DNA of 64,000 nucleotides. Origin: Actinomadura rudentiformis. Lineage in GTDB: Bacteria; Actinomycetota; Actinomycetes; Streptosporangiales; Streptosporangiaceae. The notes beneath the pieces were generated by a model. That model searched no databases. It worked only from the letters and a program-made list of their open reading frames with translations, and had not been told where the DNA came from. Positions 56,525-64,000 of this stretch are shown piece after piece. Location of the stretch: NCBI RefSeq assembly GCF_008923185.1, contig NZ_WBMT01000016.1, forward strand, positions 1 through 64,000, given 5' to 3'. Positions within the stretch are counted from its first letter, which is position 1. The number at the start of each line of letters is the position of its first letter. The translations under genes were made by a program, and so were the position numbers.

Positions 56525-57750
56525 CCAAGACCGAAGAGCAACTGCGCGACGCACTGCACGGCATCGCGGCCGCCACCCGCATTCCCGAGGTCAGGACCGG
56601 CGAGGTACGGACCCCGCGGGTCTCGTCCTGGCTGATCCCCGCCACCGTCGCCGCCGCCGTCGTGCTGGTCATGGCGATCGGCGTGGCCGGCACGTCCTTG
56701 TTCCGTTCGCAGGAACGGGCGGCCGCGCCGCCGAGCACGCCGGGACGGTTCTTCGTGGCCGGTGCCGCGTACGGCCAGGGGTCGCCTGGTAACGGCGTGA
56801 CCGTACGAGACGCCGCCACGGGTGCGATCACCGCCACCGTCCCGCCGCCGAAGGGCGTTGCGGAATGGATCGCCATCACCGCCACCAACGACGAGACACT
56901 CTTCTACCTCGCGGGAGCGAAGCCCGGCCCGGCCGGGGAGAGGCTCTACCGTCTGAGTCTCACCTCAGCGGGACGCCTGAGAGGTCTGGATCCGGTCAAC
57001 GGCGGCAAGGACGACGGTCTCATCCGTTACATCGCCGCCAGCCCGGATGGACGCCGCATCGCATACCCGGTGGATGCCCTGCTCAAGAGCAGCAGGGTAC
57101 CGATCGACCCGAAGACCCCCGTGCTGCCGATCGACCCACGGAAGAACGCGCCGGGCCACAAGTGGGGCTCTCCTCCGCCACTCAAGAGAAACGGCGGGAC
57201 ATGGGACTTGCACGGGCCCATTGAGATCGTGGTGGTGGACGTCGTCACAGGGCGCCGGGAGGTCTTCAAGTCGAAGGAGACGGGCCTGCTGGAGTCGCTG
57301 AGCTGGTCCGCGGACGGGCGCCGCCTCGCGTACTCCGTCGGGGGCGCGTCCGGCATGGACGGCGTCTGGGTCCTGGACACCGGCGCGGGACACGACCTGG
57401 TCAAGGCCTCCCATCGCGTGCCCGTCCAAGGCCCTCTGACCACGCCCGTCCTCAGCTCCGACGGCAGGAAGCTGTACGTGATCGCGGCGCAGGGCAAGGA
57501 CCCGTCGTGGACGCGCGTCATCGAGGTGGACGTCGCGACCGGGCGCCGGCTGCGCGTCCTCTTCGAGCAGAAGTACGTGGACAACCCCAGGAACGTCACC
57601 TGGATGTTCACTCAGCTCGACCGAGACGCCACCGGCCGCTTCCTGATGGCCGTTTCCGACCGCTACGCCCACCGCATCGATCTCTCCAACGGGCAGACCT
57701 CGCGTATCCCGTTCCCCGGCGGCGCCGAGCCGTACTCGTTCGCCTGGTAG
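56521..57750 (+). CDS. Membrane-anchored beta-propeller (TolB/WD40-like) protein, putative sigma partner
   Basis: The protein is 409 aa. Short cytoplasmic head (about 1-35), one membrane helix (WLIPATVAAAVVLVMAIGVA) and an extracytoplasmic domain with propeller-like repeats: RYIAASPDGRRIAY, SLSWSADGRRLAYSVGG, PVLSSDGRKLYVIAAQ and RDATGRFLMAVSDRYAHRID. It has no zinc-binding anti-sigma motif. Co-translation with the sigma factor suggests it acts as its membrane regulator, as in many SigE-type loci. Confidence 0.75.
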   Translation: MTKTEEQLRDALHGIAAATRIPEVRTGEVRTPRVSSWLIPATVAAAVVLVMAIGVAGTSLFRSQERAAAPPSTPGRFFVAGAAYGQGSPGNGVTVRDAATGAITATVPPPKGVAEWIAITATNDETLFYLAGAKPGPAGERLYRLSLTSAGRLRGLDPVNGGKDDGLIRYIAASPDGRRIAYPVDALLKSSRVPIDPKTPVLPIDPRKNAPGHKWGSPPPLKRNGGTWDLHGPIEIVVVDVVTGRREVFKSKETGLLESLSWSADGRRLAYSVGGASGMDGVWVLDTGAGHDLVKASHRVPVQGPLTTPVLSSDGRKLYVIAAQGKDPSWTRVIEVDVATGRRLRVLFEQKYVDNPRNVTWMFTQLDRDATGRFLMAVSDRYAHRIDLSNGQTSRIPFPGGAEPYSFAW

Positions 57751-57766
57751 CACGTGGCATCTGGGG

Positions 57767-57798
57767 GCTTCCGCTGCGAGTGCCATGGCAGCGGAAGC
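57767..57798. terminator. Bidirectional hairpin terminator
   Basis: A perfect 11-bp stem (GCTTCCGCTGC 57767-57777 with 57788-57798) and 10-nt loop, followed by tctttgg, lies between two convergent genes. Confidence 0.75.
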
Positions 57799-57806
57799 TC
57801 TTTGGG

Positions 57807-58361
57807 TCAATGTGCTTTGCGGATGATGTCGCGGATGCGGTCGACCATCGCGACGAGGGGCCCGGCGAGCAGGTTCTTGGTGGCGCTCTCCGTACCGGGG
57901 TGCGGGTGAGTCGGGGCTGTGGCCTCGGCGGCCTTGACGGCGGCGCCGAGCGCCGTGAGCTGCTTCTCGGTGAACTGGTCGCGGATCCGGAAGAACTCGT
58001 ACCGTTCCTCGGCCCGGGCGTGGGTGAGCACGGCGACGCGCAGTACGTCGAGCTCAGCGTCGAAGCGCGGGTCGTCCGGCCCCATGTCCTCCAGCGCGGC
58101 GAGCTGCTCCTTGGCCTCGTGCTCCTCGTTCAGCCGGTCGTCGACGATGCCGGAGCCGCCCGGCAGAGACGTGCGGGCCGCCGGGTGCACGATCTCCTCC
58201 TCGGCGGTCTCGTGCACGGCCAGCAACCGCACGAGACGTCCGAACGCGTCGTGCCGGGCCTCGTCCCGGCTCTCCGCCACCTCGTCGAACAGCTCGCGGA
58301 TCTGGCTGTGCTGCTGGATCAGCAGATCCACGACGTCGGTCTTCGCCGGTGCCGTGGGCAT
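57807..58361 (-). CDS. Hemerythrin-domain protein
   Basis: The protein is 184 aa. The iron-ligand histidines sit in the expected four helices: LIQQHSQIRELFDE, LAVHETAEEEIVHP, LNEEHEAKEQLA and VLTHARAEERYEFF. It would bind a di-iron centre sensing or handling O2, NO or iron. It starts 1 bp after the stop of the larger ferritin-like gene, so the pair is co-translated. Confidence 0.85.
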   Translation of the reverse strand: MPTAPAKTDVVDLLIQQHSQIRELFDEVAESRDEARHDAFGRLVRLLAVHETAEEEIVHPAARTSLPGGSGIVDDRLNEEHEAKEQLAALEDMGPDDPRFDAELDVLRVAVLTHARAEERYEFFRIRDQFTEKQLTALGAAVKAAEATAPTHPHPGTESATKNLLAGPLVAMVDRIRDIIRKAH

Positions 58362-58362
58362 G

Positions 58363-59583
58363 TCAGCTCTCCTCGTCGCGAATGCGGAGCTCCCGGAAGC
58401 TCTCGACCGGGTGCGGCCCTTCCGGCTGGTGCCGGTACTCCTGGCCGAAGCGCTCGCGGTGCTGGTCGATGACCTGTTCGCTCGGCGGCTTCTCGCCTCC
58501 GTGGATCTGCTCCTGCATGCGCTCGAACCGTTCGTGCGCGTCCCGTACGTAGCCGGCACCGAGGGTGGTGAGGTCGATCTGTGTGGCCAGCAGATTGCGG
58601 AGGAGCTCCTTGTTGGGCTCGAACGTGACGGGCGGCGGCAGTTCTGGGGCGAGGATGCTCTCGGGGTCGCGGCCGTCGTGCCGGCGCATGAGGTCGCAGG
58701 CGAGGCGGAGGTGTTCGAGTTCCATGTTGAGGTGGAGTTCCCAGATGGCCTTCACCTTGGGGTCGGTCTCGGTCTCCATGAACGAGTGGTAGAGGTAGCA
58801 CTCGTTGTATTCGTGGTTGACCAGCCGTTCCCACCAGGTCTCGCCCGGGTCGACCAGGGACTCGTAGTGGGTGACGTGCTCTTCCTCGATGAGCCCGATC
58901 TCCTGGTAGAGCTGTCGCGCGATCGGCTCCATGTACTGCGGCCCTACGTTCATGTAGAAGTTCATCGTCTGCTGCTCAGCCGACATGATCGTCAGCGCGT
59001 GCAGCTTGGACAGCGGCTCGGTCTTGTTCTTGTCGTACGGGTCGCGGAGGTTGTCGGCGGGATGCCGGTGCTCGACGAGCGTCGGCCGTCCCGGCATGAT
59101 CTCGGTGAGGTCCCCGACGATCTTCTCGGCCTTGCGGTGCTCGATCATCTCGTAGAGGTTGGCGTAGCGGTACAGGTGGTCGAAGTCCTCCAGCACCCCG
59201 AACTCGTACGCCTGCTGCAGGTAGGGATCGGGCTCCATTCGCGACACCCACGCGGTGAGGTCGACGGCGACCTGCTCGTAGGAGATGGTCGTCTCCAGCA
59301 CCGAGGCCTGGCCGGGGAGCAGCCAGTTGACGGCCTTCTGCTGTTGCTGCTCGATGAAGCGCACTTCGGCGAGCTGCTTCTTGACCTCCGGGTCGGGGCA
59401 GATGCGGTTGAAGTGGTGGCTGAAGAACACCGCCTCCACCTCGATGCCGTTCATCGTGATGATCCGGCACTTGGTGTACGGGTCGCTCCGGTCCGGGTCG
59501 ACGGGCTCCACGTCGAGCTCACGCCAGTTGCGGACCTGACGGTCCAGGGGGATTCCACGGTGTTCCAGTGGATTGAAGGACAT
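58363..59583 (-). CDS. Ferritin-like-fold protein of unknown function
   Basis: The protein is 406 aa with no signal peptide. It is almost entirely helical, with carboxylate/His patterns of di-iron four-helix proteins: EHRKAEKIVGDL, GLIEEEHVTHYE and HLNMELEHLRLACDLM. An N-terminal 60 residues have KCRIITMNGIEVEAVFFSHH. I do not know the family name. Operon linkage to a hemerythrin and proximity to iron-uptake genes suggest an iron- or oxygen-related task. Confidence 0.7.
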   Translation of the reverse strand: MSFNPLEHRGIPLDRQVRNWRELDVEPVDPDRSDPYTKCRIITMNGIEVEAVFFSHHFNRICPDPEVKKQLAEVRFIEQQQQKAVNWLLPGQASVLETTISYEQVAVDLTAWVSRMEPDPYLQQAYEFGVLEDFDHLYRYANLYEMIEHRKAEKIVGDLTEIMPGRPTLVEHRHPADNLRDPYDKNKTEPLSKLHALTIMSAEQQTMNFYMNVGPQYMEPIARQLYQEIGLIEEEHVTHYESLVDPGETWWERLVNHEYNECYLYHSFMETETDPKVKAIWELHLNMELEHLRLACDLMRRHDGRDPESILAPELPPPVTFEPNKELLRNLLATQIDLTTLGAGYVRDAHERFERMQEQIHGGEKPPSEQVIDQHRERFGQEYRHQPEGPHPVESFRELRIRDEES

Positions 59584-59656
59584 GCCGCTCTCCTTTCACA
59601 ACGCCTGAGCGACTGCTCGTGGCGAAGAGCGAATCCGCCCTACCCTCCGATCCCCG

Positions 59657-59776
59657 TCACAACCACAGAAGCCTTTTCAGGCATGTCAGCGCGCCGGGAC
59701 GGCCAAGGACGCCGAGCAACGACGTGGCGATGCCGACCTTGCTGCGGCCGTCCCAGGGGGCCGGAGGGTCGTTCAT
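59657..59776 (-). CDS. 39-residue ORF translationally coupled to the ABC exporter
   Basis: The ATG at 59776 overlaps the stop of the upstream ABC gene (ATGA). The peptide has a hydrophobic stretch (VGIATSLLGVLGRPGALT) and ends KRLLWL. It could be a small membrane peptide or simply non-coding trailing sequence; nothing else supports it. Confidence 0.3.
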   Translation of the reverse strand: MNDPPAPWDGRSKVGIATSLLGVLGRPGALTCLKRLLWL

Positions 59777-61557
59777 GAGCGGCTGTTGTCGGACCAGGCT
59801 TCCCAGAGGGCGGCGTAGCGGCCGTTGGCGTGGACGAGGTCGGAGTGCGTGCCGGTCTCGACGACGACGCCCTTGTCGAGCACCACGATGCGGTCGGCCT
59901 CGGCGGCCTGGGTGAGGCGGTGGGCGACGATGAGCGCGGTGCGTCCCTCGATCGCGGCCGCGGCGGCGGCCTCCAAGGTGCGGGCTCCGGCGCTGCCTGC
60001 CTCGGCGGTGGCCTCGTCCAGGACGACGACCGGGGGATCGGCCAGAACGAGCCGGGCCAGGGCCAGCTGCTGTGCTTGCGCGGTGGTGAGGCGGTGGCCG
60101 CTCTCACCCACGACGGTGTCGAGGCCGTCGGGCAGCGCCTCGGCCCAGGACAAGGCCCCTACCTGGTCGAGCGCGGTGAGGAGGTCGTCGCCCTCCGCGT
60201 CCGGGCGGGCCAGGCGGAGGTCGTCGGCGAGGGTGCCGGCGAAGACGTGCACCTCTTGGGTGACCAGGGCGACGGTGCGGCCGGTCGTGGCGGGGCCGGC
60301 GTCGCCGATGCTGATCGTGCCGCGATCGGGATGGTGGATGCCCGCGATGAGCTTGGCGAGGGTGGTCTTGCCGGCGCCGCTCGCGCCGACCAGGGCCACG
60401 CGTTCCTTGCCCGCGATGTCCAGGGTGACGCCGCGCAGCACCGGGTGACCGGGGCGGTAGGCGTACTCGACTCCGGAGATCTGCACGGAGGCGTCGTCCG
60501 GGCGGGCGGTCTGCTCTGTGGGCGCCGGTGCCATGTCGGCGACGCCTACGAGCCGGGCGAGTCCGGCGGTCGCCGCCTGGGCGTCGTCGACGAGCCCGAG
60601 CGCGATGTTGATCGGGGTGAAGAGGCTGTGGAAGTAGAGCGCGGCTGCGCTGGCCGTTCCGATGCTGACGCTGCCGTTCCGGACCAGCAGGAAGCCGGCC
60701 ACCAGGACGGCGGACAGCCCCACGAACTCGGCGAGGTTGAGGCGCGAGTAGAACCGCGTCACCAGGCGGATGCCGCGCAGCGCCAGGTCGACGGCCTTGT
60801 TGGAGGAGGCGGCCACCTGCTTCACGTGGTCGTCGGCGAGCCGGAACGCGCGGACGGTGGAGGCCCCGCCGATGGTGCCCAGCAGCTGCTGTTGCTGGCC
60901 GCCGACGGCGACGCGCTGCGCCGCGTACAGCGGGACCGCTCGCTGCACGTACCATCGCACCGTCCACGCCTGGATGGGGACCGCCAGGAGCGCCACGAGC
61001 AGGAACCGCCAGTCGAGGATCGCCAGCGCCACCAGGGTGAGGCCGAGTGTCAGCACTGAACGTGCGAGGGCCGGCAACGCGTCCCGGAACACGTTGGTGA
61101 TCACGGAGACGTCGTTGGTGACGCGGGACGTGAGGTCGCCCGACCCGGCCCGCTCGACGCGTTCGAGCGGGAGGCCCAGGGCGCGTTCGACGAAGTGTTC
61201 GCGCAGCGTCGCCAGCATGCCTTCGCCGACCCGGGCCACGAGGATGACGCCGAACGAGGTCGCGACGCCCTGCACGGCCGCGATGAGCGCCAGCCAGGTG
61301 ACCGGCGTCGTGATCGCGCTCGCCGGGCGCCCGTCGGCCACCAGGTCGATGATGTGCCCGAGTACCGGAGCGGTGAGGAGCCCGATCCCGGTCGCGGTGG
61401 CCAGCACGAGGAAACCCGCCCATGCCGTGCGCCGATGAGGGCGCGCGAGCTCTCGCAACGCCGAACGGGTCCGCGGGCCGGTCGCCGTCGGCAGCAACTC
61501 CCGTTCGTGCGGGTCGGTGGCATGGGGGAGCGGCCGGGCCTTGTCGTCGTTCGTCAT
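59773..61557 (-). CDS. ABC exporter half-transporter, catalytic-site subunit (permease-ATPase fusion)
   Basis: The protein is 594 aa. The N-terminal membrane domain has six helices (GFLVLATATGIGLLTAPVLG and others). The ATPase domain has intact Walker A GASGAGKTT, Walker B VVVLDEAT and H-loop VAHRL, but the signature is degenerate (LTTAQ in place of LSGGQ). It starts 10 bp after the partner's stop. Together they should form a heterodimeric exporter; siderophore export is the likely job from context. Confidence 0.9.
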   Translation of the reverse strand: MTNDDKARPLPHATDPHERELLPTATGPRTRSALRELARPHRRTAWAGFLVLATATGIGLLTAPVLGHIIDLVADGRPASAITTPVTWLALIAAVQGVATSFGVILVARVGEGMLATLREHFVERALGLPLERVERAGSGDLTSRVTNDVSVITNVFRDALPALARSVLTLGLTLVALAILDWRFLLVALLAVPIQAWTVRWYVQRAVPLYAAQRVAVGGQQQQLLGTIGGASTVRAFRLADDHVKQVAASSNKAVDLALRGIRLVTRFYSRLNLAEFVGLSAVLVAGFLLVRNGSVSIGTASAAALYFHSLFTPINIALGLVDDAQAATAGLARLVGVADMAPAPTEQTARPDDASVQISGVEYAYRPGHPVLRGVTLDIAGKERVALVGASGAGKTTLAKLIAGIHHPDRGTISIGDAGPATTGRTVALVTQEVHVFAGTLADDLRLARPDAEGDDLLTALDQVGALSWAEALPDGLDTVVGESGHRLTTAQAQQLALARLVLADPPVVVLDEATAEAGSAGARTLEAAAAAAIEGRTALIVAHRLTQAAEADRIVVLDKGVVVETGTHSDLVHANGRYAALWEAWSDNSRS

Positions 61558-61567
61558 GCGCTCTCCT

Positions 61568-63235
61568 TCAGGCCAGGACCGTGGCGCGGTACGCGTCGTC
61601 GCCGTGCACGAGGTCGGCGTGGGTGCCCTCGGTGACGACGGTGCCGTCCGCGACGTACACGACGCGGTCGGCAGCGGCGAGGAGCGCGGGGCTGGTGGCC
61701 ACGATGATCGTCGTACGTCCCGCGCGGGCCTCCCGGATCCCCGCTGCGATGCGCGCCTCGGTGACCGCGTCCACGGCCGTGGTCGGGTCGTGCAGGACCA
61801 GCACGGGGGGGACCGCGGCGAGCGCGCGGGCCAGGGCCACGCGCTGGCGCTGCCCGCCGGAGAGCGAACGGCCGCGTTCGGTGAGCGCCGTCCCGGAACC
61901 CTCGGGGAGGCTGTCTGCGACCTCGTCGGCCGACGCGGCGGACATCGCCGGAACGATCCCGTCCGGGGCGGCCGCGGCTCCGACGTTGTCCAGGAGCGTT
62001 CCCTCGAACAGGTCGGCGTCGTGCTCGGCGACCAGCACGGCGGTACGGATCGCGGCGGGGTCGAGCTCGGAGAAGGGCAGCCCGTCGAGCGTGATCACCC
62101 CCTCGTCAGGGTCGGCCGCGCGGCCGAGCACCCGGAGCAGCGCTGTGGCGGCGGTGGGCTCGGCCACGATGCCCAGCATCTCGCCGGGCGCGACGTCCAG
62201 GCTCAGATCGTTCAATGCGCCGTGAGAGACGTTCCTCAACCGGACCTCCCCGCGGACCTGGGCCGGCAGGGCCCCCGCTCCGTCGGCGACCGCCGGGGGA
62301 GTGGCGAGTACGGCGGCGATGCGCGCGGCGGAGGCGCGGCCCTGGGCGAGCTCGCCGTTCGCCCACGCGAGGATCGACAGCGGGGTCAGCAGAAACTGCG
62401 CCAGGCCGACCGCGGCGACCAGCTGCCCGACCGTGATGTCGCCCGAGGCCGCGAGCCGTCCGCCCACGAGGGCGACGACGGCGATGAAGACGCCGGTCAG
62501 GGCGAGCATGCCGCCGTCATGCCAGGCCTGGGCCCGAGCCGCCCGCAAGGTCGCGGCCAGCGAATCGCGGCTCGTTCTGCGGTAACGGCTCACAGCCGTG
62601 GCCTCCGCGCCGAGCCCCTTGAGAACGCGGAGACCCGAGATCAGGTCAGCGGCGACGCCGGACGCGTGCGCGGCGCGTTCCTGCTCGGTGCCGCTGCGGC
62701 GCTCAAGCGGCCTGCCCAGCAGGTGAGCCAGCAGCAGCAGGGGAGGAATGCCCAGCAGGACGACCAACCCCAGCGGCACCGAGACCCACAGCAGCGCGAA
62801 CCCACCCGCGACGAGCCCGGCCAGCGCCGCGACCCCCGCTGTCAACGCGATGTGGACCGCCCCGACCCGCTTGGCGTCGCCGCTGGCGATGTTGACCAGC
62901 TCTCCTGGCAGCCGGCCGTGCTCCGCGCCGCCCCGGGGATGGAGGACGCGCTCGGTGAGCTCGATCCTCAGCCCGTGCGCGGCCTGCTCCGACGCCCGTT
63001 CAGCGGCCCGGAAGCTGAACCGGTAGCTGAACGACAACACGGCGAAGACCACGGCGAGCACCCCGACCCAGCGAAGCAGGGCGCCGCTGTCCCCGGTGGA
63101 GACCGCCTTGTCGATCACCACGCCGATCACCACGGGCACCAGCGCCTCACCTACCTGGTGCCCGGCGGCCAGCAACGACCCGCCCGCCGAATGCCGCCAC
63201 TGACCGGTGATCGCGCGCTTCAGCACGTCGGACAC
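61568..63235 (-). CDS. ABC exporter half-transporter, degenerate-site subunit (permease-ATPase fusion)
   Basis: The protein is 555 aa from the GTG at 63235. Six-helix membrane domain (HQVGEALVPVVIGVVIDKAV and others). The ATPase domain keeps the signature LSGGQRQRV, but Walker A is AEPTAATALL with no GK(S/T), Walker B is VLVLHDPT, and the H-loop His is Thr (IIVATSPALL). It can complete the partner's ATP site but cannot form one of its own. It follows an FhuF-like gene by 22 bp. Confidence 0.9.
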   Translation of the reverse strand: MSDVLKRAITGQWRHSAGGSLLAAGHQVGEALVPVVIGVVIDKAVSTGDSGALLRWVGVLAVVFAVLSFSYRFSFRAAERASEQAAHGLRIELTERVLHPRGGAEHGRLPGELVNIASGDAKRVGAVHIALTAGVAALAGLVAGGFALLWVSVPLGLVVLLGIPPLLLLAHLLGRPLERRSGTEQERAAHASGVAADLISGLRVLKGLGAEATAVSRYRRTSRDSLAATLRAARAQAWHDGGMLALTGVFIAVVALVGGRLAASGDITVGQLVAAVGLAQFLLTPLSILAWANGELAQGRASAARIAAVLATPPAVADGAGALPAQVRGEVRLRNVSHGALNDLSLDVAPGEMLGIVAEPTAATALLRVLGRAADPDEGVITLDGLPFSELDPAAIRTAVLVAEHDADLFEGTLLDNVGAAAAPDGIVPAMSAASADEVADSLPEGSGTALTERGRSLSGGQRQRVALARALAAVPPVLVLHDPTTAVDAVTEARIAAGIREARAGRTTIIVATSPALLAAADRVVYVADGTVVTEGTHADLVHGDDAYRATVLA

Positions 63236-63257
63236 TCTGGCTCCTCCTCGCAGGTGT

Positions 63258-63989
63258 TCAAGCAGGTGGGGTGTTCACGCAGCAGGTGGGGCAGGGATCG
63301 CTGCCCGGCAGCGTCACCCACAGGCAACACGTCCGCCGCCGCAGTGAGGGCATCTCCACCAGCCCGGCCACCGGCCCGCCGATCGCGCTCACGAGGCCCT
63401 CTGCCGCGTCGGCCCCCATTCCGAGCATCTCGAACGGCTCGACCAGCGCCTCCGCGACCGATCCCCACAATCCCCGCCGCCCGGTCCGGGTCAGGTCATG
63501 AAGCGCCTCGATGACGGGTGCGTGGAGGTTTTCGATCAGCGTGTCCCGGATGACCGGGCCAAGGTAGCCCGGCTCGCCGGAGGCGACTCGCGCCTCGTTC
63601 AACCCGACGAGCATGAACGGCTCGTCCTCCAGGGGCTGTACCGAGGTGCTCTCCGCGGTCATCAGGGGAACGTGTCCGCCCAGAGCCCAGCCCACGACGA
63701 CGGGGAGGGTAGTCCAGTAGGAGAACTGCTTCCACCACAAGGCCGCCGCGACATGCGGGGGAGCCGACCACCGTTCCGCGGCCTGCTCGACCATCGCTGC
63801 CAGGGCCGTATGGGGCGCCTGAGTCAGCTCGCTGATCGAGGACCATCCGTCTCCGGCCCGGAGGGCAGGTGCCAGGCCAAGCGTGATCCCAGCCGCCTCA
63901 GCACCTCGGAGCGTCTCCAGAAGCGGCTGCAACGCCACCTCGGCATCGCGCCCACCGCTGACCGCCGCCCCGGACAACGTCGCCTCCAC
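63258..63989 (-). CDS. FhuF-like ferric-siderophore reductase ([2Fe-2S])
   Basis: The protein is 243 aa from the GTG at 63989, with GGAGG a few bases upstream; the gene seems complete although it ends 11 bp from the window edge. The C-terminus has the FhuF iron-sulfur motif CC-x10-C-x2-C (RTCCLWVTLPGSDPCPTCC). The rest fits FhuF-type proteins (WWKQFSYWTTLPVVVGWAL). FhuF proteins reduce ferric hydroxamates to free iron inside the cell. It is first in an operon with the ABC exporter pair. Confidence 0.85.
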   Translation of the reverse strand: MEATLSGAAVSGGRDAEVALQPLLETLRGAEAAGITLGLAPALRAGDGWSSISELTQAPHTALAAMVEQAAERWSAPPHVAAALWWKQFSYWTTLPVVVGWALGGHVPLMTAESTSVQPLEDEPFMLVGLNEARVASGEPGYLGPVIRDTLIENLHAPVIEALHDLTRTGRRGLWGSVAEALVEPFEMLGMGADAAEGLVSAIGGPVAGLVEMPSLRRRTCCLWVTLPGSDPCPTCCVNTPPA

Positions 63990-64000
63990 CGCGCCTCCGA

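Overview
The window is high-GC, densely coded DNA with many GTG starts and short, translationally coupled overlaps (ATGA, GTGA). F420-type luciferase-like oxidoreductase, LuxR, SigE-family and TetR regulators, MbtH and WXG-like proteins all point to a filamentous actinomycete. I would guess a Streptosporangiales or Actinomadura-like genome, but the genus is an inference. Nearly every base is assigned; no gap between genes exceeds about 300 bp. I saw no tRNA, rRNA or CRISPR array.

Left flank (1-6.0 kb) is accessory DNA: the tail of an IS256/mutator-type transposase; an IscB nuclease (the HNH/RuvC relative of Cas9) preceded by a strongly structured leader that looks like its omega-RNA; a frameshifted GHKL ATPase gene; a SUKH-domain protein; the tail of a lost LuxR regulator; an unrecognised protein; and a MocR-type regulator.

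From 6.0 to 13.2 kb are a metallophosphoesterase and a four-gene operon, carboxyltransferase, biotin carboxylase/BCCP, HMG-CoA lyase and acyl-CoA dehydrogenase. It reads as leucine/isovalerate catabolism and sits opposite a TetR regulator with tandem palindromic operators. From 13.2 to 20 kb are lineage-type genes: an LRR protein, a coupled solute-binding/VWA pair with a minisatellite, and a coiled-coil protein. From 20.1 to 24.2 kb is a cobalamin-riboswitch-controlled BtuFCD importer opposite a TetR/VOC pair, followed by an LLM-class oxidoreductase.

The centre and right (25.2-64 kb) form a hydroxamate siderophore locus. Block one (25.2-29.7 kb) has an M20 deacylase, an N-hydroxyornithine formyltransferase, an ornithine N-hydroxylase and an Asp/Glu racemase-family enzyme around an almost perfect IdeR/DmdR iron box. 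After about 6.4 kb of unrelated genes (WXG-like protein, lipoprotein, large helical protein, DUF4132 protein), block two has the Fec-type importer, a siderophore-binding lipoprotein, one giant 5072-residue NRPS and MbtH, with two more iron boxes. The NRPS reads C-A-T-E-C-A-T-C-A-T-C-A-T-C and has no thioesterase. Module 3 carries the hydroxyornithine code DMENLGLIN; modules 1 and 4 share nearly identical codes. With a formyltransferase in the locus this predicts a foroxymithine/erythrochelin-like tetrapeptide: formyl-hydroxyornithine, a Ser/Thr-like residue, hydroxyornithine, formyl-hydroxyornithine, probably released as a diketopiperazine by the terminal C domain.

Downstream are a SigE-family sigma factor with a membrane beta-propeller partner, a hemerythrin/ferritin-like pair, and an FhuF-like reductase in an operon with a heterodimeric ABC exporter whose two ATP sites are sharply asymmetric. 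These probably complete siderophore export and iron release.
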